Assembly: GCA_964647825.1 (NCBI GenBank)
Contig: CAZYJL010000003.1
Coordinates: 124,001 to 188,000 of the forward strand
DNA length: 64,000 nt
Source: VFKI01 sp964647825
Lineage (GTDB): Bacteria > Pseudomonadota > Gammaproteobacteria > DSM-16500
Direction: 5' to 3'
This document shows positions 1 through 9,092 of the stretch, in pieces; position 1 is the first letter of the stretch, and every line of letters starts with the position of its first letter. The notes under the pieces are model-generated. The model had not been told where the DNA came from and searched no databases. It worked only from the letters and a program-made list of their open reading frames with translations. The position numbers were made by a program, and so were the translations under genes.

Positions 1-1
1 C

Positions 2-1072
2 GCACAAGAAACATGGGATGGTTATCGCGTGGGACAAGAAGGTGCACGCGCACTATTTGGTGCAGATGAAGCATTTGAAATGGATACATTCACAGAGAAA
101 TTACCCGAATTATTAAATGGTCGCGATCAAGTTGTCTATGCCATTGGCGCTGACCAAACATTAGATCAACTTTTATTTACAACCATTGACCACTTACGTT
201 TAAAAATTCGCAATGGCGTGCAATTTCCTACGCTATTTACAGACATTCGTCCTATTTTGCATGAAATGCGTATTATCAAAAGTCCTGCGGAAATTGCCCT
301 AATGCGCCATGCTTGTGAAATTTCAGCCGCTGCACATATTCGTGCCATACAAGCTTGCCGTCCGGGTATGTATGAGTATGAATTAGAAGCAGAAATGACA
401 CATGATTTTTTACGTAAAGGCGCGCGCGCGCACGCCTATACACCCATTATTGGCAGTGGCGCAAACAGTTGCATTCTGCATTACATCACCAATAATCAAA
501 AAATCAAAGACGGTGATTTAGTCCTGATCGACGCAGGATGCGAATATCGATGTTACGCCTCTGACATTACACGTACGTTTCCCGCGAATGGTAGTTTTAC
601 AGGTGAACAACGTGCAATCTATGAAATCGTCCTTGCTGCACAGGAGGCTGGCATTGAGGCCATTAAACCCGGCGCTGCTTGGAATAAAATAGAAGAAACA
701 GTCACTCGAATTTTAACAGAAGGCTTAAAAGAAATTGGTTTATTACACGGCGAATTAGATGGCTTATTAGAATCACGCGCCTATTTTCCCTTCTATATGC
801 ATCGTTGTGGACATTGGCTAGGCTTAGATACGCATGATGCAGGACACTATCGCATGACCGATGGCAGTTGGCGCAAACTTGCACCTAACATGGTACGTAC
901 CATGGAACCTGGTTTATATATTTCAGATAAAATCAAAGGCGTGCCCGCACGTTGGCATCATATTGGCGTGCGTATTGAAGATGATATTTTAGTGACAGCA
1001 GAGGGTAATGAAATTCTAAGTATTGCTGCGCCCAAAAGCACGGATGCCATTGAAGAACTGATGCGAAATTAG
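2..1072 (+). CDS. pepP: Xaa-Pro aminopeptidase (aminopeptidase P), 5' end outside window
   Basis: This M24-family metallopeptidase removes N-terminal residues that precede proline. The frame is open to the left window edge and reads WDGYRVGQEGA at the edge, so the gene is cut and the N-terminal domain is mostly missing. The pita-bread metal ligands are visible: two Asp in LVLIDAG and SDITRTFP, His in MHRCGHWLGLDTHD, Glu in MEPGLYI and Glu in RIEDDILV. In gammaproteobacteria pepP is commonly followed by ubiH, and that order holds here, with a 189-bp palindromic element inserted between the two genes. The identification is secure; only the start is unknown. Confidence 0.95.
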   Translation, partial: AQETWDGYRVGQEGARALFGADEAFEMDTFTEKLPELLNGRDQVVYAIGADQTLDQLLFTTIDHLRLKIRNGVQFPTLFTDIRPILHEMRIIKSPAEIALMRHACEISAAAHIRAIQACRPGMYEYELEAEMTHDFLRKGARAHAYTPIIGSGANSCILHYITNNQKIKDGDLVLIDAGCEYRCYASDITRTFPANGSFTGEQRAIYEIVLAAQEAGIEAIKPGAAWNKIEETVTRILTEGLKEIGLLHGELDGLLESRAYFPFYMHRCGHWLGLDTHDAGHYRMTDGSWRKLAPNMVRTMEPGLYISDKIKGVPARWHHIGVRIEDDILVTAEGNEILSIAAPKSTDAIEELMRN

Positions 1073-1083
1073 TTAACTAATGA

Positions 1084-1272
1084 GTAATAGCTCAGTGGGA
1101 GGCGTGTTATTTTTGCTTTACTGACTGCAACTGCTGAACAGCAAGCTGCATTTTACGAAAAAAAATACGTTTCATTTAACAAGGAAGGGCATGGCTTTGA
1201 TCACTTTCAATAGCTGCTGCACGACTGATATGCAGTTAAGCAAAAAGAACACGCCTCTCACTGAGCTATTAC
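1084..1272. repeat. 187-bp-class palindromic element, copy 1
   Basis: The ends are inverted repeats: GTAATAGCTCAGTGGGAGG on the left and its near-perfect complement on the right. Pairing continues about 38 bp inwards (through GCGTGTT and TTTTTGCTT) with a few mismatches. The interior, read on the minus strand, matches copies at 22081-22267 and 50166-50350 (shared AAAGCCATGCCCTT and TGAAACGTATTT-like core). It fills the pepP-ubiH gap and ends four bases before the ubiH start codon. No plausible protein is encoded in it. Confidence 0.85.
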
Positions 1273-1276
1273 ACTG

Positions 1277-2470
1277 ATGTCTGCTTACACACAGAATAAT
1301 TTGCCTGAAACATTTGACGCTACCACGGATATTGCCATCATCGGCGGTGGTTTAGCTGGCATGGCACTTGCTTGTGCATTAAAAGACTTACCCTTTAAAC
1401 TCATGCTAATTGATGCAACTCCTCTCTCAAACATATCAGATCATCGTCTGATTGCTTTAACAAAATCCAGTTGTGATTTTTTAGTGCACCTCGATGTATG
1501 GTCAACACTCGCAGACCATGCCGCACCCATTAAAGCCATTCATGTCTCCGAATATAAAAAATTTGGTGCAGTAAAATTACAGGCAAACGAATTAGATATC
1601 AGTGAATTTGGGCATGTCATTCCTGCAAGTTATATTCAAATGGCATTACAAAATAAACTTAAAAAAATAAAAAATATCACATCACTGCGTCCGGCAAAAT
1701 TCATTGATATCAATATACAAAATAACTCTTTTGTGATTGACCAAGAAAATACAATAAAAAAATTCAAATCAAAAATACTCATTGCCGCAGACGGCACGCA
1801 ATCTACCGTTAGAAATCTGTTGGGCATCCCGAGCGAAATGATCGACTATCAGCAACAGGCTTTAGTCACCATCACACATTTACAACGCAGTCATAAAAAT
1901 ACCGCTTTTGAACGTTTTCATCAAACCGGCGCACTGGCATTTTTGCCATTAACAGAGAATCGTGTGGCGACGATTTGGACGGATCGTACAGAGATAATTA
2001 ACGAATGCATGCAATTATCTGATCAGGATTTTCTTAGAAAATTACAACAACAAATGGGTTATTATTGCGGTCGATTAATCAAAATAGAAAAACGTTACAC
2101 GTATCCATTAAAAGCCTTATTTATCAAACCAACAGATCAAATCCAAAAAAATACAATTTTAATTGGTAATGCAGCACATACTTTGCATCCTATTGCGGCA
2201 CAAGGTTTTAATCTGGCACTCACCGAAATCGCGGCATTAGTGAATTATTTAAAAAATCAACCGGTTGAAAATTTAGCTTTACCCTACTCTATTGAAGATA
2301 TTCAGCATTTTGCTGTTCACCCTAAATTTTCACATTATTTACATCGGTTATTTACAGCAACACTATTTCCTTTTCCGATAGCGAGACAAGCAGGGATGAC
2401 GCTACTTGACTGCCTCAAACCTGCAAAAAAAATGTTCATTAAACGCATGCTAGGAAAAAATAATTTATGA
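1277..2470 (+). CDS. ubiH: UbiH-type FAD-dependent ubiquinone-biosynthesis monooxygenase
   Basis: This predicted flavoprotein hydroxylates the aromatic ring of polyprenyl-phenol intermediates in ubiquinone synthesis. Residues 18-40 carry the FAD dinucleotide fold (DIAIIGGGLAGMALA). A RLIALT segment follows near residue 55, ILIAADGTQS near 172, and the second FAD motif LIGNAAHTLHPIAAQGFN near 295. Segments such as VWSTLADHAAPIKAIHVS and AFERFHQTGALAFLPL resemble UbiH more than UbiI or UbiF. The usual GDAAH is GNAAH, as also seen in enterobacterial UbiH, and the usual GQGFNLG is AQGFNLA. At 397 residues it is full length. The ATG at 1277 lies directly after palindromic element copy 1, so the element lies in its upstream region. 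The paralogue at 48942-50276 also abuts a copy. Confidence 0.9.
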   Translation: MSAYTQNNLPETFDATTDIAIIGGGLAGMALACALKDLPFKLMLIDATPLSNISDHRLIALTKSSCDFLVHLDVWSTLADHAAPIKAIHVSEYKKFGAVKLQANELDISEFGHVIPASYIQMALQNKLKKIKNITSLRPAKFIDINIQNNSFVIDQENTIKKFKSKILIAADGTQSTVRNLLGIPSEMIDYQQQALVTITHLQRSHKNTAFERFHQTGALAFLPLTENRVATIWTDRTEIINECMQLSDQDFLRKLQQQMGYYCGRLIKIEKRYTYPLKALFIKPTDQIQKNTILIGNAAHTLHPIAAQGFNLALTEIAALVNYLKNQPVENLALPYSIEDIQHFAVHPKFSHYLHRLFTATLFPFPIARQAGMTLLDCLKPAKKMFIKRMLGKNNL

Positions 2471-2608
2471 ATTTTTTTAAAGCAACGACCTGATTCTTTT
2501 CAAAAAACAATCCTCTCCTGCCGAATAAATTGTATTACCAAGTCTATATTGTCTTTATTTGGTCTATAATTTTTACATAAATATCAAATATGCCTTTTAG
2601 GAGGTCAT

Positions 2609-4003
2609 ATGTCAGCGTCAGGCGGAGTGCCGGAAAATGAGAAAAGCACCCTAAAAACTTCCTCAAAATCAATGCTTACAATTAACGAGGCACACGATGC
2701 AACATATAGTTATATTGTTGCAATGCGCTTAATCGACGCTGCTTTCGAACAAACAAAATTAGAAAATCCAAAAATAAAACTTGATGAAAAACTTGAAGCA
2801 TATATGCAACACATTAAAAATATTATTTCAGCAGGTATGAAATGGCTCGAAGCAATCTCCTTGCCAAAAACACTTCACATGAATGCAGAAGAACAAAAAA
2901 AATATTTTTTACAATGTTATGAAAATGATGAATTTAAAAATTTTGTAGATCATCATATAGCAATTTCTTCTTTTTACCTTAATGAAGAGGGGAATCCATT
3001 AGTTAGCCTTACTAAAAGCACATCTGAAGATAGCATGCACTTTTCAAGACAATTAACTGAGAATTTGAACAAAATTACACATTCTGGCGAAACAATAAAT
3101 AGTTATGCTATCAGGCCCATACAAATAATCCCTAAATATGAGCTTTTATGTAGAGAATTTAAAAGACATTCTGAAAAAGAACATCCAGATATGCCCGCTG
3201 ATTTTATTTTAAAAACTGAAAATTACGTTAAAGAACATATTCTAAAAATGAATAACATAGAAAAACAAAAAGAATATATACTTGACAAAAAACTTGTCCA
3301 AAAAGGAGATTATACTGAAGAATTAAGCTTGCTTTATTTTGAAACTTCAAATAAAAAAAATGAAGCAAAAATTCTCTTAAAACAAGCAGAAATTGAACTA
3401 AAAAAACGTGATGAAGTGACACCTGCAACAAATTTTGATCAGATAAATCAATCCTTAAATAACATTCTGAAAAATGCAAATAGATTATACGAAGGTGTAA
3501 CGTTTCAAAGATTTGAAGCATTGGTACGAGCCCCATTTAAGCATGTAACAATTGAAAAAATTCCAGATGCGATTAATGAGTTTTTTGACAAAAAATATAT
3601 ACCATTAAAAGAACTTTCAGTAGCTTATAAGAATCCTAGAGAAATAACAGATGAAATAAAAAAGCTGAACAGTCACTTAACTCTTCTTACATTGAGATAC
3701 ATTCAGCATAAAATAAATTTGTTAGAGATTCATGAAAAGAGTCATTTTATTCAAAAATTATCAGATATTTTAAATAATAGCCAAAAAACTTCAGAAGAAA
3801 AAGCAGCTGCTATCTTAGCTACTGCAAAAGAAAGAAAAAGTCATTCCGGGTTACTTGGCATGTTTAAACTAACAGATCGTGCGAAAGAGAAAGACGCGCT
3901 ATGCAAATTTATCATTAACTCAGTGGGAAAATTAGACCTGCCAACAGTTGATGCTGAAAAAACTTTAAAAGCTGGCAGACAAAGCACAATGCGGCCAAGG
4001 TAG
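2609..4003 (+). CDS. Putative effector with RhoGEF (Dbl-homology)-like motif
   Basis: I do not recognise the 464-residue protein as a whole. A strong Shine-Dalgarno sequence (AGGAGG) precedes the ATG. Residues 169-180 read RPIQIIPKYELL followed by CREFKRH, which closely matches conserved region 3 of Dbl-homology RhoGEF domains (consensus kPiQRiPkYpLLLkel). An earlier helix at residues 25-47 (INEAHDATYSYIVAMRL) resembles conserved region 1 (EllqTErtYv.dL), at about the expected distance. The rest is Lys/Glu-rich and helical, with no signal peptide or membrane segment. The gene is more AT-rich than its neighbours. If the reading is right, the protein would activate host Rho-family GTPases after delivery by Dot/Icm. 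The CR3-like motif is seen; the function is inferred. Confidence 0.6.
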   Translation: MSASGGVPENEKSTLKTSSKSMLTINEAHDATYSYIVAMRLIDAAFEQTKLENPKIKLDEKLEAYMQHIKNIISAGMKWLEAISLPKTLHMNAEEQKKYFLQCYENDEFKNFVDHHIAISSFYLNEEGNPLVSLTKSTSEDSMHFSRQLTENLNKITHSGETINSYAIRPIQIIPKYELLCREFKRHSEKEHPDMPADFILKTENYVKEHILKMNNIEKQKEYILDKKLVQKGDYTEELSLLYFETSNKKNEAKILLKQAEIELKKRDEVTPATNFDQINQSLNNILKNANRLYEGVTFQRFEALVRAPFKHVTIEKIPDAINEFFDKKYIPLKELSVAYKNPREITDEIKKLNSHLTLLTLRYIQHKINLLEIHEKSHFIQKLSDILNNSQKTSEEKAAAILATAKERKSHSGLLGMFKLTDRAKEKDALCKFIINSVGKLDLPTVDAEKTLKAGRQSTMRPR

Positions 4004-4042
4004 AATTTAAAATTAAATTTTTATTTGGATTTGTCTTAATCC

Positions 4043-4081
4043 AACCTGACAGTTCCTTTCTATAAAAGTGACTGTCAGGTT
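4043..4081. terminator. Intergenic hairpin between convergent genes
   Basis: AACCTGACAGT and ACTGTCAGGTT form an 11-bp perfect stem with a 17-base loop. It lies between the stop codons of two convergent genes (4003 and 4098). There is no clear T run on either side, so it may act as a bidirectional stop or mRNA 3' stabiliser rather than as a classical intrinsic terminator. Confidence 0.6.
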
Positions 4082-4097
4082 TAAGTAGTGAAGAACT

Positions 4098-5879
4098 CTA
4101 AACAACACGAATCACAGGCACTGAAAAGTCATTTTTTTCTTCATTTTTTTCTTCTACTATATCCTTCTGGAAAAATAAATTCTTATTCTCACTAAATGAA
4201 GTCGAAAATAATTTTTCTTCGCTAGCGCTGTAACTTGCAATTCTTTCTTTATGCTTTGGATTATTAAATACATTTTGAATAAGATGGTCTTTGACATTTT
4301 CCGGATGATATAAATAAGCTTGCTGTTGAATATATGCAGCATCAATCAATCCCACAGCTAGCAATACTTTTACTTGATCTGCATTGTATAAAAAATGCAT
4401 GCTATAAAGTACTAATTTAATCTCATCCAAATCTGTCCAAAGAAGCTGCTTCTGCGGATAATCTCTTGCAATAATATTTGCATCAATTAATGTATGTGTT
4501 TCTTCCATTTGGTATAAACCATAAAGCTTTCTAATATACTCTTCAATTTCTTTAAACATCACTTCATAATCTTTGCCCGGATTATATAAATGCATCAAAT
4601 CATCAAGATAATTTACATCAATCAACTGATCATTGATAAGCTTTTTTACTTCAGTTATTTGCAATAATTTACAAAGACAATTTAGGTATTTTCTTGCTTC
4701 AGTCAAATCACCTGATTTGTATAGAACGACGCTTTCAATAATAGCAAAATTAATTTTATTATTTTTTAATAACTCCTGTATTTCATCAGAAAAACATAAA
4801 TTATATACCGCTTTTATTTTTTTCTTTAAAATATCAGTATTAAATGAAAGTTTTTCAAAAAACCTTATATCGATAACCTTCAGCGCAAAAAGCTTTTTTG
4901 TGCTTTCCAAAGAAAACAACTCATATACACACTGAATATTTCTTTTTGCAGTTTCAAGCCCAGTTTCTTTCACCATCTTCTCTGGATAATCAAGAAACAA
5001 AATACCCGCATCTAAAAGAAACTCTGTTTCTTTTAGATTATAAATTGTATGCAACAAGTTAAAATTGACGATACTATGCGTATAAAATTTTGAAGATGTT
5101 TTTTCTTCATATCCTAATTTTAAACGACTTTCTCTTGATTTTTTATATCCAGATTCTTCCAGTGACTTTTTATATACAAGATGCCGTTCATTTAATTCAT
5201 CCAACAATGCAATTCTTTCTTTAATACAAGAAAGCAATTTAACTTTATTTTCAATTAAGCTTTTCCCTTCTGCACTACAATACAAATTGTATAATTTTTT
5301 AATGCCAGCCTCATAATTTTTATTATCGAAAAACACCCAATCTAATCTTCTTCTCAAATAATCAGCATCAATAATATCTGATGCTAATAACACCTGCACT
5401 TCTTCAAAATGATACATCCAATATAATCTTTGAATATCTGTTTTTGCGCGTCGATAATGATACAATGACTGATAAATTCTTGGTTTCAAATAGCTTGCAG
5501 TAATAATTTTTTCTGCAAATAATTTTTTTGCACTCTCTTCTTTCGACAAAAAATATAATTTATCAATTTCTAATTTTGCTTTTTCAAGGCTGTACCATGA
5601 TGAATCGATTTCATTAATTAACAAATCAAAATCAACAACATTCTCTTCTACTAATTTTTTTACTCGACCATATGAAAAAAAATTATCTAAATTTTTTCTG
5701 TAATTTGCTTGTGTTTCAGCGTCAAATGAATATTCAGCATGTTTTTTTATTACTATTTCTTTATTAATTGAGCCAGAACCGAATAGCTGTTTCGTCTCAA
5801 CTGAATCTAGCCAATCACCCACATTTTGCAATGTATTCGTTTTTTCTTCTATACGAGCAGGTAAGATAGCTTTTTTCAA
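4098..5879 (-). CDS. Tandem helical-repeat protein, unknown (effector candidate)
   Basis: The protein has about 593 residues and no family that I recognise. It is built from about eleven degenerate repeats of 40-45 residues. Each begins with a helix of the type xxKKLLxxxxIDxxYL and ends with IxxLYxLYxxEE, for example VQVLLASDIIDADYL, VKKLINDQLIDVNYL and VKVLLAVGLIDAAYI. This suggests a superhelical, protein-binding solenoid. No signal peptide or membrane segment is seen. I place the start at the TTG at 5879 because AAGGAG sits six bases upstream. A GTG at 5927 would add 16 residues but has no ribosome site. The gene is AT-rich, stands alone, is convergent with the RhoGEF-like gene, and lies beside a MITE-like element. 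A Dot/Icm substrate is plausible but not shown. Confidence 0.65.
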   Translation of the reverse strand: MKKAILPARIEEKTNTLQNVGDWLDSVETKQLFGSGSINKEIVIKKHAEYSFDAETQANYRKNLDNFFSYGRVKKLVEENVVDFDLLINEIDSSWYSLEKAKLEIDKLYFLSKEESAKKLFAEKIITASYLKPRIYQSLYHYRRAKTDIQRLYWMYHFEEVQVLLASDIIDADYLRRRLDWVFFDNKNYEAGIKKLYNLYCSAEGKSLIENKVKLLSCIKERIALLDELNERHLVYKKSLEESGYKKSRESRLKLGYEEKTSSKFYTHSIVNFNLLHTIYNLKETEFLLDAGILFLDYPEKMVKETGLETAKRNIQCVYELFSLESTKKLFALKVIDIRFFEKLSFNTDILKKKIKAVYNLCFSDEIQELLKNNKINFAIIESVVLYKSGDLTEARKYLNCLCKLLQITEVKKLINDQLIDVNYLDDLMHLYNPGKDYEVMFKEIEEYIRKLYGLYQMEETHTLIDANIIARDYPQKQLLWTDLDEIKLVLYSMHFLYNADQVKVLLAVGLIDAAYIQQQAYLYHPENVKDHLIQNVFNNPKHKERIASYSASEEKLFSTSFSENKNLFFQKDIVEEKNEEKNDFSVPVIRVV

Positions 5880-5916
5880 GCCAGACTCCTTATTATTTTT
5901 ATATAAAAAATGACTA

Positions 5917-5940
5917 TGCAATAGCACTTGCTATTATGCA
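5917..5940. promoter_or_regulatory. Inverted repeat in the leader of the repeat-protein gene
   Basis: TGCAATAGC and GCTATTATGCA are complementary apart from one bulged base and are separated by four bases. The palindrome sits about 40-60 bases upstream of the TTG start at 5879. It could be an operator or a leader-RNA hairpin; the sequence does not decide which. Confidence 0.4.
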
Positions 5941-5991
5941 AAAAAATTAATTAGCTTATGCAAGCAATTTACTGCAGAAAATACTTATCTG

Positions 5992-6120
5992 GGGTCTGTT
6001 GACAATTGGTTTTTTTTAACCATTTTGCGAGAAAACAGGAAGTTTTCGATAATCAAATCCAATCAGGAAGAGTGTATTTGATGTTAAAATGGTTAAAAAA
6101 AAACAATTGTCAACAGACCC
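5992..6120. mobile_element. MITE-like element, copy A (129 bp)
   Basis: The terminal inverted repeats are about 35 bp: GGGTCTGTTGACAATTGGTT plus a T run and AACCATTTT on the left, mirrored on the right with one or two mismatches. The centre contains ACAGGAAGTTTTCGATAATC and ATCAGGAAGAGTGTATTTGAT. Copy B at 12683-12812 shares both the ends and the centre, and a decayed right half lies at 60606-60671. No open reading frame is present, so any movement would need a transposase acting in trans. Confidence 0.85.
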
Positions 6121-6142
6121 TGGTAAGAAAATCAATAAAAAC

Positions 6143-7198
6143 TTATCGTAACTGCACACACCCCTGACTTACGAGTGTCGCTGCAGTCAACTTATATAAC
6201 AATCGCGCACCCACATTCGCATCCCACTCATTTTCACCATCGGCTGCCGGCGCCACTTCATTTAAATCAAAACCAATAATTTTTCGGCCTGAACGCACCA
6301 ATGCCTGTACCAAATACACACTTTCTGCAAAGCTTAATCCACCCGGTACTGGTGTCCCGGTATGCGGGCAAAAAGCAGGATCTAACCCATCAATATCAAA
6401 TGAAATCCAGACATAATCAGGCAAGGGTTGCAAAATCATTTGCACTAAATCTGCAAAATTCCTCCCTTCCATTTTTTGCTGTGCGAGATGCGCATCAAAA
6501 TGCACATGAACCCGTTCTTTTTGTGTCACATGCGTATAGTCAAACTCTGCTTCACAAAAATCACGAATACCGACTTGGACTAATTTTTTAATTTGTGGAA
6601 TGCGTTCTAACGCATTATACATAATCGATGCATGCGACCACGTAAACCCTTCATACGCGACACGTGTATCGGAGTGCGCATCAAAATGCAAAATACCAAA
6701 CTCTGGGTAGCTTTCTGCAGCCGCTTGAAATGCACCAAATGGCACAGAATGATCGCCACCAACAATCGCTGGAATTTTATTGGCTTTTAGCAAACGCCGC
6801 GTTTGGGCGTAGACGTACTGATTTAACTGCTCCCCTGCACGATTCACGTTTTCTAATGCAGCAAGACTTTCCTTATCATTTTCTAGCACACCACCAGCTT
6901 GAATAATTTTCTGCGCAAGTGCTTTCGCTGTATTATTTAAGGCACGAATTTCAGCGGATTCCGGCAACATATGCAAGCCCGCTGAATAGGGTTTATCGAC
7001 TTCTAAATCAAATAAATCGACTTGATGACTTGCCGCAAGAATCGACTGTGGTCCATCCGATGTGCCACCGCCATACGATGTCGTCACTTCCCAAGGCACC
7101 GGCAAATAAATAAGGGCAGCTTCCTCAGCAGAATATGGCAACCCAAAAATTCCCGAATCAGGGGCAGCAGCAGCATTCGGATCAAACACAGTCGTCAT
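6143..7198 (-). CDS. speB: Agmatinase / arginase-family ureohydrolase
   Basis: Predicted to hydrolyse agmatine to putrescine and urea with a binuclear manganese centre. The family motifs are all present: VGGDHSVPFGAF, LHFDAHSDTR and SFDIDGLDP, giving the His and Asp metal ligands. The length (about 351 residues) is somewhat longer than E. coli SpeB. I chose the ATG at 7198 because GAAGGAT precedes it by a good distance; a TTG at 7216 would overlap speA. It is the last gene of a leftward operon, 7 bases after the speA stop, so arginine to agmatine to putrescine is encoded in order. Agmatinase is preferred over arginase or guanidinobutyrase because of the speA neighbour. Confidence 0.9.
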   Translation of the reverse strand: MTTVFDPNAAAAPDSGIFGLPYSAEEAALIYLPVPWEVTTSYGGGTSDGPQSILAASHQVDLFDLEVDKPYSAGLHMLPESAEIRALNNTAKALAQKIIQAGGVLENDKESLAALENVNRAGEQLNQYVYAQTRRLLKANKIPAIVGGDHSVPFGAFQAAAESYPEFGILHFDAHSDTRVAYEGFTWSHASIMYNALERIPQIKKLVQVGIRDFCEAEFDYTHVTQKERVHVHFDAHLAQQKMEGRNFADLVQMILQPLPDYVWISFDIDGLDPAFCPHTGTPVPGGLSFAESVYLVQALVRSGRKIIGFDLNEVAPAADGENEWDANVGARLLYKLTAATLVSQGCVQLR

Positions 7199-7205
7199 CA
7201 GCAGA

Positions 7206-9092
7206 TTATCCTTCAAAATAGGTATAGCCTTCCAAACCTGTCACCAATTCCTCCATAAATAACGCACGATCTTCTGTAGATAAAGCGGATTTATCAAATT
7301 GTGTACGCCATGCTTTTAAAACATCTTCACGCGAAAAATCCACATAGCGTAATGTCGCCTCCACTGTATCGCCTTCCATCACATCCACTAAACGATAACC
7401 GCCATCTTCCGTTGTTTCCACCTGCACCGAGGCCGTATCACCAAACAAATTATGTAAATCACCTAAAATTTCTTGATAGGCGCCAACTAAAAAAATCCCC
7501 AACAACCAAGGATTTTCTGGATCATACGGTGGTAACGGCAACGTCGTTTCTAAGCCATAATTATTGACATACATATCAATGCGACCATCTGAATCACATG
7601 TCACATCATGCAAAATACCGCGTTGTGATGGGCGTTGGTTTAAGCCCGACAGTGGCATAATTGGAAAGACTTGATCAATTGCCCATGCGTCTGGCAGTGA
7701 CTGAAATAATGAAAAATTACATACAAATTTATTCGCCAATTTTTCATTTAACTCATCCAACACTTCACGATGCGCTCGTGCTGCTGGTTTTAATACATCA
7801 CGCAAACGATAACAGGCGGCATAATATACTTGCTCTGCATACGCGCGCTCTTTTAAACCAATCATGCCATGAATATACATCGTGTTCACTTCTGACATCC
7901 AATGACAGACATCGTGATAGACTTCCAATGCTGTATTTTCTGTCAGGCTAATCAGCGCTTGCCACAGGCTATGTAAAATCATTTTGTCATGCGCAGCCGG
8001 TGGTTTTAAAGCCGTCACTTCACAGGCAGGCTCAGTGGTTACCACATTAGTAATGAGCATCGCATGATGCGCAGTGATCGCGCGGCCTGATTCCGTAATA
8101 ATATTGGGATGGGGTAAATGAAATTGCTGACACGTTTCGACCAACGTATACACAATATTATTTGCATACTCTTGCACGCTGTAATTCATCGAAAAATAAC
8201 TACGAGAACGCGTACCTTCATAATCCACACCTAAACCGCCGCCGACATCAATCGTATCAATTGGCGCACCCAACTCTCGCAACGCGTGATAATAACGCGC
8301 CGCCTCATGCATACACCGTTGAATTTGTGAAATATTGGCAACTTGCGAACCCAAATGCGAATGAATCACTTGCAGCCAATGTAACTTTCCCGCTGCACGC
8401 AATTCTTCAACCATATGCAACAATTGCGGCGCGGAAAAACCAAATTTTGCTTTTTCACCACCGGAATCTTGCCACTTACCCTCACCCGTTTGTGACAACC
8501 GAATACGCACACCTAAACAAGGCTCAATAGCCAAACGCTCACTTTCTTCTAAGACTAAAGCTAGTTCAGAAAATTTTTCTAAAATAATAATCACATGATG
8601 GCCAAGACGTGCAGCAATCAGTGCCAAACGAATATATTCGCGATCTTTGTACCCATTACAAATAATCACACCTGCATCAGTCATCAACGCCAACGCGGCA
8701 AGCATCTCGGGCTTACTGCCTGTTTCTAGCCCCACTTTGACTTTGCCATTATATAAAATAGCTTCTGCCACGCGACGCTGTTGATTGACCTTGACAGGGT
8801 ACGCGCTTAAATACTTTCCTTGATAATCATGGTCACGGATTGCTTTTTCAAATGCTGTATTCAACATTTGAATACGATGACGCAAAATCCCTGTAAAACG
8901 CACTAAAACGGGCAAGGTAATCCCTGCTGCATAGAGTTTTTCTACCAACTCTGGTAAATCAATGGTCGAGCGGTCGCGCGTTGCATGCGGCAGAGCACAC
9001 AAAGTGCCCTGTTCGCTAATATCGAAAAAACCATCACTCCATTGAGCAATATGATAAATGTCACGCGAATGCCGAACTGACCATTCACTCAT
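7206..9092 (-). CDS. speA: Biosynthetic arginine decarboxylase
   Basis: This PLP enzyme of the alanine-racemase fold (fold III) converts arginine to agmatine. At 628 residues it is the usual SpeA length. The PLP lysine is K101 in SAYPVKVNQQ. A GLETGSKPEM segment follows near residue 130, HSHLGSQ near 245, and GGGLGVDY, which would hold the PLP phosphate, near 283. The ATG overlaps the stop of the upstream deoxyhypusine-synthase-like gene (ATGA), indicating translational coupling, and agmatinase follows. The three genes form a compact polyamine operon. Confidence 0.95.
   Translation of the reverse strand: MSEWSVRHSRDIYHIAQWSDGFFDISEQGTLCALPHATRDRSTIDLPELVEKLYAAGITLPVLVRFTGILRHRIQMLNTAFEKAIRDHDYQGKYLSAYPVKVNQQRRVAEAILYNGKVKVGLETGSKPEMLAALALMTDAGVIICNGYKDREYIRLALIAARLGHHVIIILEKFSELALVLEESERLAIEPCLGVRIRLSQTGEGKWQDSGGEKAKFGFSAPQLLHMVEELRAAGKLHWLQVIHSHLGSQVANISQIQRCMHEAARYYHALRELGAPIDTIDVGGGLGVDYEGTRSRSYFSMNYSVQEYANNIVYTLVETCQQFHLPHPNIITESGRAITAHHAMLITNVVTTEPACEVTALKPPAAHDKMILHSLWQALISLTENTALEVYHDVCHWMSEVNTMYIHGMIGLKERAYAEQVYYAACYRLRDVLKPAARAHREVLDELNEKLANKFVCNFSLFQSLPDAWAIDQVFPIMPLSGLNQRPSQRGILHDVTCDSDGRIDMYVNNYGLETTLPLPPYDPENPWLLGIFLVGAYQEILGDLHNLFGDTASVQVETTEDGGYRLVDVMEGDTVEATLRYVDFSREDVLKAWRTQFDKSALSTEDRALFMEELVTGLEGYTYFEG

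Noticed and set aside
1084..1272. tRNA-like gene (TAGCTCAGTGGG resembles the tRNA D-arm box)
   Set aside because: The sequence is the tip of a long inverted repeat. There is no anticodon stem, T-arm GTTCGANTC or CCA end in the right places, and the copies at 22081 and 50166 do not preserve a cloverleaf.
2542..2570. Sigma-70 promoter upstream of the RhoGEF-like gene
   Set aside because: A perfect TATAAT lies at 2565-2570 but no acceptable -35 hexamer lies 16-18 bases upstream, so I did not list it.
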